Below are positions 1 through 7,934 of a stretch of DNA of 18,064 nucleotides, piece by piece. The notes beneath the pieces are model-generated. The model ran no database searches and was not told the DNA's origin. It saw nothing but the letters and a program-made list of their open reading frames with translations. The translations under genes were made by a program, and so were the position numbers. Positions within the stretch are counted from its first letter, which is position 1. Each line of letters opens with the position of its first letter. This DNA is from Flavobacteriaceae bacterium UBA5534 (GTDB lineage Bacteria > Bacteroidota > Bacteroidia > Flavobacteriales > Flavobacteriaceae): contig DINS01000031.1 of the NCBI GenBank assembly GCA_002426015.1, forward strand, positions 142,213-160,276, read 5' to 3'.

Positions 1-1127
1 GATTGGTCTTTGGTTGCCATATAAAATGGAATGCAATATGCTTCCGTATCCCAATAGGTAGAACCACCATATTTTTCGCCCGTAAATCCTTTAGGACCAA
101 TATTCAAGCGTGCGTCTTTACCTAAATACGTTTGATTCAACTGGAAAATATTAAAGCGAATGCCTTGTTGTGCCTTGACATCGCCATCAATCGTGATATC
201 TGCCATTTCCCAAATTTTTGCCCATGCTTCTTTTTGAAGCTCGAGCAATTTTTCGAATCCCATTTGAGTAGCATTGTTCAAGGTTTTTTTGGCAACAGCA
301 ACCAACTCATTTTTATCATGGTTTCTATCCACTGTATAACCTCCAAATTTGGTCATCGTGATGGTATCACCTTTTTTAACCTGATTGGTATATTCAAACT
401 CGATTGAATCTATGGTATCATTGATGGTTTTGTTCTGTTTTAAAATGCTTCCATTTAAAGACACTTGAGTTTGCATTGCTGTACAGACATGAAAATGGGT
501 TTTCATGGTGTGAGAGACAATAAAGGCTTGCTCATCTTCAAAATTGACACTTAAGGTGTTCCAGAACTTGTCGTCCCAATTACTGTCTTCATTCGTGATA
601 CCAGCATCAAGATAAGGCGAGAACACAATTTGAGCCTCATTATTTAAAGGTGTGAGGTTATATTGAATCACTCCAACTTCATCCATGTCCAAACTTAAAA
701 AACGTTTGGTTTCGACCTTCACCTCTACAAAATTGTGAAGGGTAATTTCAAAACTTCGAGACAACCAACCTTCCTTCATGTTCAGTTCGCGACGGAAATG
801 TTTTACTTCCCTACAATTTGCCAAATCCAAAGCTTCGCCATTAATGGTAACGTTGATCCCTATCCAATTCGGAGCATTCAGAACTTTGGCAAAATATTCC
901 GGATACCCATTTTTCCACCAGCCAACTCTTGTTTTGTCTGGATAATAAACACCAGCGATGTAACTACCTTGAAAGGTCTCGCCTGAATAGTGCTCTTCAA
1001 AATTGGCACGCTGACCCATGGCACCATTGCCAATACTAAAGATACTTTCTGAAGATTTGACACGTTCGGCATCAAAACCTTCTTCTATGATGGACCAATT
1101 ATTTGGTTGTATATAATCTTGATTCAT
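1..1127 (-). CDS. Maltose phosphorylase, GH65 family (partial, runs off left edge)
   Basis: The minus strand reads openly from an ATG at 1127-1125 (MNQDYIQPNNWSIIEEGFD) to the window edge, about 375 codons with no stop. GH65 phosphorylases are usually about 750-770 residues, so about half is visible: the N-terminal beta-sandwich domain, the linker and the entry into the (alpha/alpha)6 barrel. Near the edge is the family signature LNIGPKGFTGEKYGG followed by YWDTEAY. The catalytic glutamate lies further on, outside the window. The enzyme would split maltose with phosphate into glucose and beta-glucose-1-phosphate in the cytoplasm; no signal peptide is seen. It is third in the order transporter, pgmB, phosphorylase, and a linked beta-phosphoglucomutase is the expected partner. 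Kojibiose or trehalose phosphorylase is the main alternative; the signature and the amylase context favour maltose. The family call is firm, the substrate is inferred. Confidence 0.9.
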   Translation of the reverse strand, partial: MNQDYIQPNNWSIIEEGFDAERVKSSESIFSIGNGAMGQRANFEEHYSGETFQGSYIAGVYYPDKTRVGWWKNGYPEYFAKVLNAPNWIGINVTINGEALDLANCREVKHFRRELNMKEGWLSRSFEITLHNFVEVKVETKRFLSLDMDEVGVIQYNLTPLNNEAQIVFSPYLDAGITNEDSNWDDKFWNTLSVNFEDEQAFIVSHTMKTHFHVCTAMQTQVSLNGSILKQNKTINDTIDSIEFEYTNQVKKGDTITMTKFGGYTVDRNHDKNELVAVAKKTLNNATQMGFEKLLELQKEAWAKIWEMADITIDGDVKAQQGIRFNIFQLNQTYLGKDARLNIGPKGFTGEKYGGSTYWDTEAYCIPFYMATKDQ

Positions 1128-1149
1128 GCTTTTTGAGATGAAAGAATTG

Positions 1150-1204
1150 AGAAAAGAGAATAGAGACGTCTTTAGGCTAGTCTATTTTCTTTTATCTCTT
1201 TTCT
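1150..1204. repeat. Purine/pyrimidine-rich imperfect inverted repeat between pgmB and the GH65 gene
   Basis: In the 82-nt gap between pgmB and the phosphorylase gene, AGAAAAGAGA at 1150-1159 is the exact complement of TCTCTTTTCT at 1195-1204. Inside it AATAGA (1159-1164) pairs with TCTATT (1181-1186), leaving an 8-nt bulge at 1187-1194 and a loop that includes the palindrome GACGTC. There is no T-run after it on the minus strand, so a simple terminator is unlikely. It may be an RNA processing or stability element, or a dispersed intergenic repeat. Confidence 0.5.
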
Positions 1205-1209
1205 ATATT

Positions 1210-1866
1210 CTATTTGTTAATTAATTCATTTAAAAAGTCTTTCGAAATTTCTGTGAAATCCTTAAAGACATAATCAGCTTCTTTCAAAGTTTCTTTATCA
1301 CCAATTCCAATGGATATCATGCTTGCAATATTTGCAGCTTTAACACCAGCAAGGGAATCTTCAAAAACAATGCAGTTGTTTGGTTCGCAGTTCAATTGTT
1401 TGGCGGCATTTAAAAATACTTCGGGATTTGGTTTTGCTTTTGATACGTCGTTTCCGTCCACAATGACTTCAAATTTGTCTAGAATATTGACTTTTTTGAG
1501 GATCATTCGTGCATTTTTACTAGCTGAACCCAAGGCGATATGCTGATTGTTCTCCTTCAGGTAATCCAAAATCTTCGTCACATCTGGAAGTATTTCGTTT
1601 TCGTCCATTTTATTAATGTACATCAGATAATCGTCATTTTTGAGTGCCATCAATTCCATAAACTCATCTTCACTGATACTTTTGTTTCCCCAGCCAAGAA
1701 TTTTCTCAAGGGATTTTACGCGACTGACACCTTTTAATTGTTCGTTTTGATGCTCGGTAAAATCCACTCCAATGCTGTTGGCCAATTTCTTCCAGGCCAA
1801 AAAATGATATTTTGCTGTGTCCACGATGACACCATCTAGGTCGAATATGAATGCTTTTTTAGTCAT
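1210..1866 (-). CDS. pgmB: Beta-phosphoglucomutase (HAD superfamily)
   Basis: This 218-residue cytoplasmic protein matches the usual length of beta-PGM and interconverts beta-glucose-1-phosphate and glucose-6-phosphate. Motif I is FDLDGVIVDT with the nucleophile Asp9 and the acid/base Asp11. Arg49 lies in the cap region (GVSRVKS). Ser114 (GSAS) is motif II, Lys145 (KAKPNP) is motif III, and Glu169-Asp170 (VFEDSLAG) is motif IV and binds Mg. These positions agree with those known for the Lactococcus lactis enzyme. The ATG at 1866-1864 overlaps the end of the transporter gene by 8 nt, which points to translational coupling, and the phosphorylase gene follows after 82 nt. The product of maltose phosphorylase is the substrate of this enzyme. 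The assignment is strong from both motifs and context. Confidence 0.95.
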   Translation of the reverse strand: MTKKAFIFDLDGVIVDTAKYHFLAWKKLANSIGVDFTEHQNEQLKGVSRVKSLEKILGWGNKSISEDEFMELMALKNDDYLMYINKMDENEILPDVTKILDYLKENNQHIALGSASKNARMILKKVNILDKFEVIVDGNDVSKAKPNPEVFLNAAKQLNCEPNNCIVFEDSLAGVKAANIASMISIGIGDKETLKEADYVFKDFTEISKDFLNELINK

Positions 1867-3391
1867 CTATAGTTATTGTTGCTTTATCATTGACCATTAG
1901 TGAAAGTATGCCTGCCAAAATCATTGAACAGCCACCAATCAATAAGGCATATATAGGTTCATTATTGAAAAACTTGGATACCAAAAACCCTAAAATAGAA
2001 GCTGCCACTAATTGGGGAATCACAATGAAGAAATTAAAAACTCCCATATAATATCCCATTTTTGTAGCTGGCAATGAACCGGAAAGCATGGCATAAGGCA
2101 CCGATAAAATACTTGCCCAAGCGATGCCAACACCAATCATTGGTAACCATTCGATGGTAAAGGTTGTAGGATTGGTAATAAAATATAGAGACATCAATCC
2201 CAAACCTCCAGCAACCAATGCCAAAAAGTGCGTGAATTTCCTACTGGTACGTTTTGCGAGTAAAGGCAATAAAAATGCCACTGCTGCTGCGATGATGTTA
2301 TAATTGGCAAACATTTCCCCTACCTGATTAGCTCCAATGTTATAGGCTTCAGATGTTGTATCGGTTGTTTTATATATATGCTCTGTCACTGCTCCTGTTG
2401 TGTAAATCCACATGGAGAACAATGCAAACCAAGAGAAAAATTGCACCCAAGCCAATTGCTTCATAACTTTTGGCATCATTTGAAAATCATTCATGATGGT
2501 CACGAAACCATTTCTGGCACCATTTTTTTGCATCAATCCTGAAATAATCAATGCGACTCCACCAAGACTTACCAATCCTAAGGTTAGAACATATAAATCT
2601 TTCTTTAAATTGTTTTCATATATCATAAAAGTTGCAACCAGACCTACAATTAATGCTATGAGGCCTTTCGTCAAATGAGATTTTCCATTGTTTCGATACC
2701 AAACATCTGAAAATTCTTCTTTAACAGGTTTACCTTTCTTTTCATTTGCTTCAAAGGCTTCCATTTCTTCTGGCGAATATTCCTTAGACCTCAAAACTGT
2801 CCAAAGCACAGCAATAAAAAAAGCGGCACCACCAATATAGAATGAATACTTTACTGAATCTGGTATGATACCTTCAGGTGCTGTATTTGCAACACCTAAT
2901 TCTGTTAACATCCAAGGTAACTTTGAAGCTACGTATGCACCAATTCCGATAAAGAAGCTTTGCATAGCGAAGCCTTTGGTACGCTGATGGTCTGGAAGAT
3001 TATCGCCAACAAAAGCTCGAAATGGTTCCATCGAGATATTTATCGATGCATCCATAATCCAAAGCATTCCAGCTGCAAACCATAATACAGGAGAGTTAGG
3101 CATGATAAACAAGGCCAAAGATGCCAAAATGGCGCCTACCAAAAAATATGGTCTTCGTCTGCCTAGACGAGAGTGCCAAGTTCTATCACTAAAGTAACCT
3201 ATTATTGGTTGTACAATCAAACCTGTGAGAGGTGCTGCTACCCAAAGAATTGGGATATCATCAATTTTAGCTCCAAGTGTTTGAAAAATACGGCTGACAT
3301 TAGCATTTTGTAGGGCAAAACCCATTTGGATCCCTAAAAACCCGAAACTCATGTTCCAGATTTCCCAAAATCCGAGTGAACGCTTTTTCAT
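1859..3391 (-). CDS. MFS sugar transporter, SLC45/GPH-like, probable maltose permease
   Basis: This 510-residue integral membrane protein has about 12 hydrophobic segments. The N-terminus (FWEIWNMSFGFLGIQMGFAL) and the loop after the second membrane segment (GYFSDRTWHSRLGRRRPYF) are typical of SLC45-like or GPH-type sugar/cation symporters common in Bacteroidota maltose loci. A charged cytoplasmic stretch around residues 203-235 (SKEYSPEEMEAFEANEKKGK) lies between the two halves. The likely role is proton-coupled uptake of maltose or short maltodextrins across the inner membrane, after outer-membrane passage through SusCD. It starts 140 nt after lacI, overlaps pgmB by 8 nt and heads an operon with pgmB and the phosphorylase. 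The leader before its ATG is full of inverted repeats. The exact substrate is inferred from neighbours. Confidence 0.85.
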   Translation of the reverse strand: MKKRSLGFWEIWNMSFGFLGIQMGFALQNANVSRIFQTLGAKIDDIPILWVAAPLTGLIVQPIIGYFSDRTWHSRLGRRRPYFLVGAILASLALFIMPNSPVLWFAAGMLWIMDASINISMEPFRAFVGDNLPDHQRTKGFAMQSFFIGIGAYVASKLPWMLTELGVANTAPEGIIPDSVKYSFYIGGAAFFIAVLWTVLRSKEYSPEEMEAFEANEKKGKPVKEEFSDVWYRNNGKSHLTKGLIALIVGLVATFMIYENNLKKDLYVLTLGLVSLGGVALIISGLMQKNGARNGFVTIMNDFQMMPKVMKQLAWVQFFSWFALFSMWIYTTGAVTEHIYKTTDTTSEAYNIGANQVGEMFANYNIIAAAVAFLLPLLAKRTSRKFTHFLALVAGGLGLMSLYFITNPTTFTIEWLPMIGVGIAWASILSVPYAMLSGSLPATKMGYYMGVFNFFIVIPQLVAASILGFLVSKFFNNEPIYALLIGGCSMILAGILSLMVNDKATITIDD

Positions 3392-3479
3392 AATAGTATG
3401 ATTAAATTAATACTATTGATAAGCGATATTACTTATCAAAACTTATTGGTGAGAAGTGAAAATATAAGTTTTGAGTAAT
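3392..3479 (-). promoter_or_regulatory. Leader of the transporter operon with overlapping inverted repeats
   Basis: Three perfect repeats lie just before the transporter ATG. (1) TCAAAACTTAT at 3436-3446 pairs with ATAAGTTTTGA at 3464-3474; allowing a 3-nt bulge, the pairing extends to ATTACT (3428-3433) with AGTAAT (3474-3479). (2) TTGATAAG (3416-3423) pairs with CTTATCAA (3432-3439), which overlaps an arm of (1). (3) AATAGTAT (3392-3399) pairs with ATACTATT (3410-3417) and touches the start codon. As RNA, (1) and (2) cannot both form, which resembles an attenuator. As DNA they could be operators. No T-run follows, so a plain lacI terminator is less likely. Confidence 0.5.
3451..3466. repeat. 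16-mer shared with the susC upstream region (copy 1)
   Basis: GAGAAGTGAAAATATA occurs here on the plus strand, within and just past the loop of the 11-bp inverted repeat before the transporter gene. The same 16 bases occur at 4795-4810 before susC. Both copies are intergenic and lie 37-75 nt from a start codon, but in opposite orientation relative to the gene they precede. Confidence 0.4.
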
Positions 3480-3531
3480 TATTTTATGTCGGTAAATATA
3501 CTAAAGTTTTTAAATAAATTGATTAAAATCG

Positions 3532-4572
3532 TTATTTAGTAGATTCGCGCTCAATAAGGTTGGTTTCTATTACTACTGTTTCATATTGCTCCTCTTCGTC
3601 TTCATTTTCTAGCTTATTGATAAGCAAATCTGCTGCTTTTTCGCCCATTTCTTGGCCATGCTGACTGACAGTTGTAAGGCTAGGTGTGGCATGTTTTGAC
3701 AATACGCCATCGGTAAATCCAATAAACTGGATATCATCTGGAATGTTAAGATTCATTTTTCTTGCAACTTTCATGGCTATAATTGCATAAAGTTCGTTCA
3801 CTGCAAACACACCATCAATCTTTTTATTTCTTTTAAAAAGCTCTTCAATTTCTTTTTCAAGAGAATCTAAATGGTCTTCAGAAAGTAATTCATCATCGAC
3901 CTTTAGGATTAAGTTCGAATCTGGAGTCATTTTATAATCTTCCAACGCCTGAAGATATCCTTGTGTCCTCAATCTACCTACACTGACGTAATCCTTTGTA
4001 GTGATAATAGCCACATGTTTACAACCATTTTTGAGGAGCTTATCAACTGCGTTTTTAGAGCCTTTCATATCGTCGATAATTACCTTATCACAGTGTATTT
4101 CATTGATTACTCTATCAAACATAACAATAGGCATCCCTTGACTAATCGTTTCATTAAAATGGTGATAATCCTGCTGTTGTAAGGTTTCTTTGGAAATGGA
4201 AAGTATAAATCCATCGATACTTCCATTGGCAAGCATTTGCATATTGATAACTTCTTTGTCGAACGATTCGTTTGATAGTCCAACAATAACATTGTATCCA
4301 CGTTTGTTTGCCACCAATTCTATTCCTCTGATTACTTTCGCGAAAAAGTGATGCACAATCTCTGGAATGATGACTCCTATGGTTTTTGTTTTCCTGTTTT
4401 TGAGGCTTAAGGCAATGTTGTTAGGACGGTAATTATACAATTTGGCAAAAGCTTGGACTTTTTCGCGTGTATCCTCGCTGATTTCAATGCTATTACGTAG
4501 TGCTTTAGAGACTGTCGAAATAGATACATCCAGTTCATTTGCAATTTGCTTTAAAGTGATTTTTCTTTTCAT
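3532..4572 (-). CDS. LacI/GalR-family transcriptional regulator of the alpha-glucan locus
   Basis: This 346-residue protein has the standard LacI layout. An N-terminal helix-turn-helix with hinge helix covers residues about 5-60 (TLKQIANELDVSISTVSKAL, then YRPNNIALSLKN). A periplasmic-binding-protein-like sensor domain follows from about residue 64 (KTIGVIIPEIVHHFFAKVI) to the end (QHGQEMGEKAADLL). The effector is probably maltose, a maltodextrin or a derived sugar phosphate; this is inferred. The gene is divergent from susC across a 274-nt gap that contains a perfect 14-bp CG-centred palindrome, the typical operator form of this family, and it lies upstream of the transporter operon on the same strand. 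Bacteroides starch loci use the membrane regulator SusR, while flavobacterial alpha-glucan loci often carry a LacI protein like this. Repressor or activator cannot be told from sequence. Confidence 0.92.
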   Translation of the reverse strand: MKRKITLKQIANELDVSISTVSKALRNSIEISEDTREKVQAFAKLYNYRPNNIALSLKNRKTKTIGVIIPEIVHHFFAKVIRGIELVANKRGYNVIVGLSNESFDKEVINMQMLANGSIDGFILSISKETLQQQDYHHFNETISQGMPIVMFDRVINEIHCDKVIIDDMKGSKNAVDKLLKNGCKHVAIITTKDYVSVGRLRTQGYLQALEDYKMTPDSNLILKVDDELLSEDHLDSLEKEIEELFKRNKKIDGVFAVNELYAIIAMKVARKMNLNIPDDIQFIGFTDGVLSKHATPSLTTVSQHGQEMGEKAADLLINKLENEDEEEQYETVVIETNLIERESTK

Positions 4573-4722
4573 GAGCTTTCAAGGGGTAACGTGAACTACT
4601 GTTAATTTGATAAAATAATGTTCAATTCCGAAGTTCGCAGTAAAGGTAGTATATAATTGATTATTTCATAAATTTTCATTATTTTCATTATAATCTATCT
4701 AATTTAAAAAAAGTTTTTAACA

Positions 4723-4736
4723 CGAAAACGTTTTCG
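4723..4736. promoter_or_regulatory. Predicted LacI-family operator between lacI and susC
   Basis: CGAAAACGTTTTCG is a perfect 14-bp palindrome with the central CG step typical of LacI/GalR operators. It lies about 110 nt before the susC ATG and about 150 nt before the lacI ATG in the divergent gap, so it could serve both. No exact second copy was seen in the window. I could not place a convincing Bacteroidota -33/-7 promoter beside it. Confidence 0.65.
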
Positions 4737-4794
4737 CTGGGCGAATATGGAAATCCAACAAGAAATATACCTAAATTTTACATAGATTTAACCC

Positions 4795-4810
4795 GAGAAG
4801 TGAAAATATA
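4795..4810. repeat. 16-mer shared with the transporter leader (copy 2)
   Basis: GAGAAGTGAAAATATA ends 36 nt before the susC ATG and is identical to 3451-3466. Here it is flanked by only a short inverted repeat, TTTAA (4787-4791) and TTAAA (4811-4815). It may lie in the susC 5' untranslated region or promoter. Confidence 0.4.
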
Positions 4811-4846
4811 TTAAACTTTAAAAGCAACTAATCTTAAAAATAGTGT

Positions 4847-7800
4847 ATGAAAACATTTTTAAATAGTTTTATGTTACTCTTGTTTTTATTTCCTTCAATA
4901 TTGTTGGCTCAAACCACAGTATCAGGAACAGTAACAGACCAAGCTAACGCATCGCCATTGCCAGGTGTCAATATCTTAATCAAAGGCACTACCACAGGGG
5001 CAACCACTGATTTTGATGGTAACTATACAATAACAGCAAAGTCTGGCGATATCATCGTTTTTTCTTATGTGGGCTTTAAGACGCAAGAGATAACATTTAA
5101 CGGTCAGTCTAAACTAGACATAACTTTAGTCGAAGATACAGCTCAACTTGATGAAATTGTATTGATTGGTTATGGTTCTGTAAAAAAGGAAGACGCAACA
5201 GGTTCGGTAGATGTTGTATCGCAGAAGGATTTTAACAAAGGTGCCATCATTTCAACAGATCAATTACTGAACGGAAAAGCAGCAGGTGTAAGAATCACGA
5301 ACTCTGGAGGTTCTCCAGATTCAGCTCCAAATATTAGAATTCGTGGAGGTGCTTCTTTAAACGCACAGAACAATCCGTTAATAGTTATTGATGGTGTCCC
5401 AATAGGCAACGATAATCCTGCAGGTGTTTCCAATCCATTGTCACTTGTAAACCCAAACGATATTGAAAGTTTCAGTATTCTTAAAGATGCTTCAGCAACA
5501 GCAATCTATGGTTCTAGAGCATCAAATGGAGTTATCATCATTACCACCAAAAAAGGAACTTCAGGTGAAGCAAAGTATAATTTTTCTACGGACTTTACGA
5601 CAAGCAAACCTGGTGACGGTTTAGACATGATGACCAGTAGTGAATATGTAAGATTCATTCAAGAGTATCATCCAACCTATGTTAGTAGCCTTGGTGTACC
5701 AACAGGATCGGTTGTAACAAACGAAACGGTAGCACAGACACTTAATGGTCGTACTATATATGATACTGACTGGAGAGATGCCGTATTTAGAACAGCGCAT
5801 ACTTACAATACTAATTTTAGTGCCAGAGCAAATTTGTTTGGCAATATTCCTTTTAGAGCTTCTTTTGGACATGTCAATGCAGAAGGTGTTGTAAAAAAAG
5901 ATGATTATGAAAGGCTTACTGCTTCATTTAAACTAACACCAACATTGTTTAATGATAATTTAAAGGTAGATTTAAATGCTAAAACCATTTATGCTCGTAA
6001 AAATGCAATTGACGCAAATGGCGCATTGCAAGGAGCGTTAGTATTTGATCCTACAAAGCCAGTGTTTAATAATGCTCCTAATAACCGATTTGGTGGTTAT
6101 TATACTAATACCACAGTTGATGGAAACCGATTATTATTAGATGGTCAGTATAACCCATTGGCTCTATTAGAACAGAGAGAGCGTCCAGAGCGTGTGTATC
6201 GTTTTTTAGGAAATGTTGAGCTTGATTATAAAATGCCTTTTTTACCAGAATTAAGAGCGGTTGTAAATTTAGGTGTTGACGCTTCTAAATCAAATATAGA
6301 AGAGATATTTGCTAATAATGCTCTTGTTACTTACCGATTTAATAATTCAAATTCTGACATCAACACCAACTATGTCTTTAACCCAGGTGTGAATTTCAAA
6401 GAAAACCAACGTATCACTAATACCACTTTTGATGCCTATGGCCAATATACTAAAGCATTTGATTCAGGTATTTTAAATAAATTTGATATCCAAGCTGGTT
6501 ACTCTTACCAAAATTTTAAAAATGATGGTAATCAAGAACGTTTTGAATATGATACTGAAACAGGTTTAAGAATACCAACAATTAATCCTGATAATCGAAA
6601 CAATAGATATTACAATGTTTTGAACCTTCAATCATTTTTTGGAAGAGCTAATATAGACTTGGCTAACAAATACCTGTTTACTTTTACAATGAGAGCTGAT
6701 GGGTCTTCACTATTTACACCAGAAAATAGATGGGGCTATTTCCCAGCAGTTGGTGTAGCTTGGAAGATCAAGGAAGAGACATTCTTGAAAAATGTGGAAA
6801 TAGTTAACAACCTTAAGGTCAGACTTGGTTATGGTAAAACAGGGCAGCAAGACATAACAGGTACAGTTGGTTATTATCCATCTATACCATTGTTTGTTGC
6901 AGGTTCTAGCAACAGTCAATATTTACCAGGTTCTTCGCTTTATTCAGCGCAGCCTTTCAATCCAAATTTAACTTGGGAAAAAACCACAACTTATAATCTA
7001 GGATTGGATTTTGATTTTTTCAAGAACAGTTTCTTATCTGGATCATTTGATATCTACAGAAGAGACACCAATGATTTACTTGCTAACGTACCTGTTCCGC
7101 CAGGTCAAGCTTTCTCAAATACCTTTATTGACAACGTAGGAGAGACAGAAAGTAAAGGTTTTGAATTGAATTTAAACTTTAAACCAATTCAAACCGATAA
7201 TTTTGGATTAAGCATTAGCACTAATTTATCATACAATATCACAGAAGTTACAAATTTAGATAATATCGAACTTCTGCAAGCTGGAGGTCGATTGAGAGGT
7301 ACAGGTGCTTTCTTATTATTTAATGCGGTTGGAGAACAACCTAACAGTGCTTATGTCTTTAAACAAGTGTATGACGTTAGTGGAAACCCAATACCAAATG
7401 CTTTTGTTGACTTAAATGGTGATAACATCATCAACAATGACGATAGATATTTTGAACAAATAGCACCCAATTGGACCTATGGTTTTGGGCTGAATCTTGA
7501 TTATAAAAACTGGGATTTAAGTGCAAGTTTTAGAGGCCAAATAGGTGGAAGTACCTATAATTTCAATAAACTAAATTACGGATTTACAGACAGTGCTTTA
7601 CCAGCCAACAACACTAGTATATCTAACGTATTAAATTTTTATGACGGAGCAGCCAATCCGGTTTTCAGCAATGTGATAGGAAACATTCAGTTTTCCGACT
7701 ACTTTTTAGAAGATGCAACTTTTTTACGTTGTGATAACATTGCTCTAGGTCATCGATTTAATAAACTCTTAAAAAAAGGCACTGTACGTCTATATGCTTC

Positions 7801-7924
7801 TGTTACTAACCCATTTATAGTAACAGACTATTCAGGACAAGACCCTGAAAATTTTGGTGGAATTGATGGTAATTTTTACCCAAGACCAACAGCATATACT
7901 TTTGGAATTAATTTAGATTTTTAA
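4847..7924 (+). CDS. SusC-like TonB-dependent outer-membrane transporter
   Basis: This 1025-residue protein is of normal SusC length. A signal peptide (residues 1-21, ending LLA before Gln22) is followed by a carboxypeptidase-D-like domain (about 23-97; VSGTVTDQANASPLPGVNI, FSYVGFKTQEI), the conserved DEIVLIGYG segment at 102-110, a plug domain (about 115-235; RIRGGASL, DGVPIG, DASATAIYGSRASNGVI) and a 22-strand-type barrel ending in an aromatic residue (GINLDF). It would import maltooligosaccharides with TonB energy, with SusD as its lid. susD follows after only 10 nt, so the two genes are one transcription unit. Substrate is inferred from the amylase and maltose genes around it; the family call is certain. 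Control probably involves the palindrome at 4723-4736. Confidence 0.96.
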   Translation: MKTFLNSFMLLLFLFPSILLAQTTVSGTVTDQANASPLPGVNILIKGTTTGATTDFDGNYTITAKSGDIIVFSYVGFKTQEITFNGQSKLDITLVEDTAQLDEIVLIGYGSVKKEDATGSVDVVSQKDFNKGAIISTDQLLNGKAAGVRITNSGGSPDSAPNIRIRGGASLNAQNNPLIVIDGVPIGNDNPAGVSNPLSLVNPNDIESFSILKDASATAIYGSRASNGVIIITTKKGTSGEAKYNFSTDFTTSKPGDGLDMMTSSEYVRFIQEYHPTYVSSLGVPTGSVVTNETVAQTLNGRTIYDTDWRDAVFRTAHTYNTNFSARANLFGNIPFRASFGHVNAEGVVKKDDYERLTASFKLTPTLFNDNLKVDLNAKTIYARKNAIDANGALQGALVFDPTKPVFNNAPNNRFGGYYTNTTVDGNRLLLDGQYNPLALLEQRERPERVYRFLGNVELDYKMPFLPELRAVVNLGVDASKSNIEEIFANNALVTYRFNNSNSDINTNYVFNPGVNFKENQRITNTTFDAYGQYTKAFDSGILNKFDIQAGYSYQNFKNDGNQERFEYDTETGLRIPTINPDNRNNRYYNVLNLQSFFGRANIDLANKYLFTFTMRADGSSLFTPENRWGYFPAVGVAWKIKEETFLKNVEIVNNLKVRLGYGKTGQQDITGTVGYYPSIPLFVAGSSNSQYLPGSSLYSAQPFNPNLTWEKTTTYNLGLDFDFFKNSFLSGSFDIYRRDTNDLLANVPVPPGQAFSNTFIDNVGETESKGFELNLNFKPIQTDNFGLSISTNLSYNITEVTNLDNIELLQAGGRLRGTGAFLLFNAVGEQPNSAYVFKQVYDVSGNPIPNAFVDLNGDNIINNDDRYFEQIAPNWTYGFGLNLDYKNWDLSASFRGQIGGSTYNFNKLNYGFTDSALPANNTSISNVLNFYDGAANPVFSNVIGNIQFSDYFLEDATFLRCDNIALGHRFNKLLKKGTVRLYASVTNPFIVTDYSGQDPENFGGIDGNFYPRPTAYTFGINLDF

Positions 7925-7934
7925 AAAAATAACT

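Noticed and set aside
4629..4637. CGAAGTTCG as a second LacI operator in the lacI upstream region
   Set aside because: It has a single central base and short arms and does not match the spacing of CGAAAACGTTTTCG; not convincing.
4738..4846. Bacteroidota -33/-7 promoter for susC
   Set aside because: TAGATTTA at 4783-4790 is near the -7 pattern, but no TTG element stands at the right distance, so no promoter is claimed.
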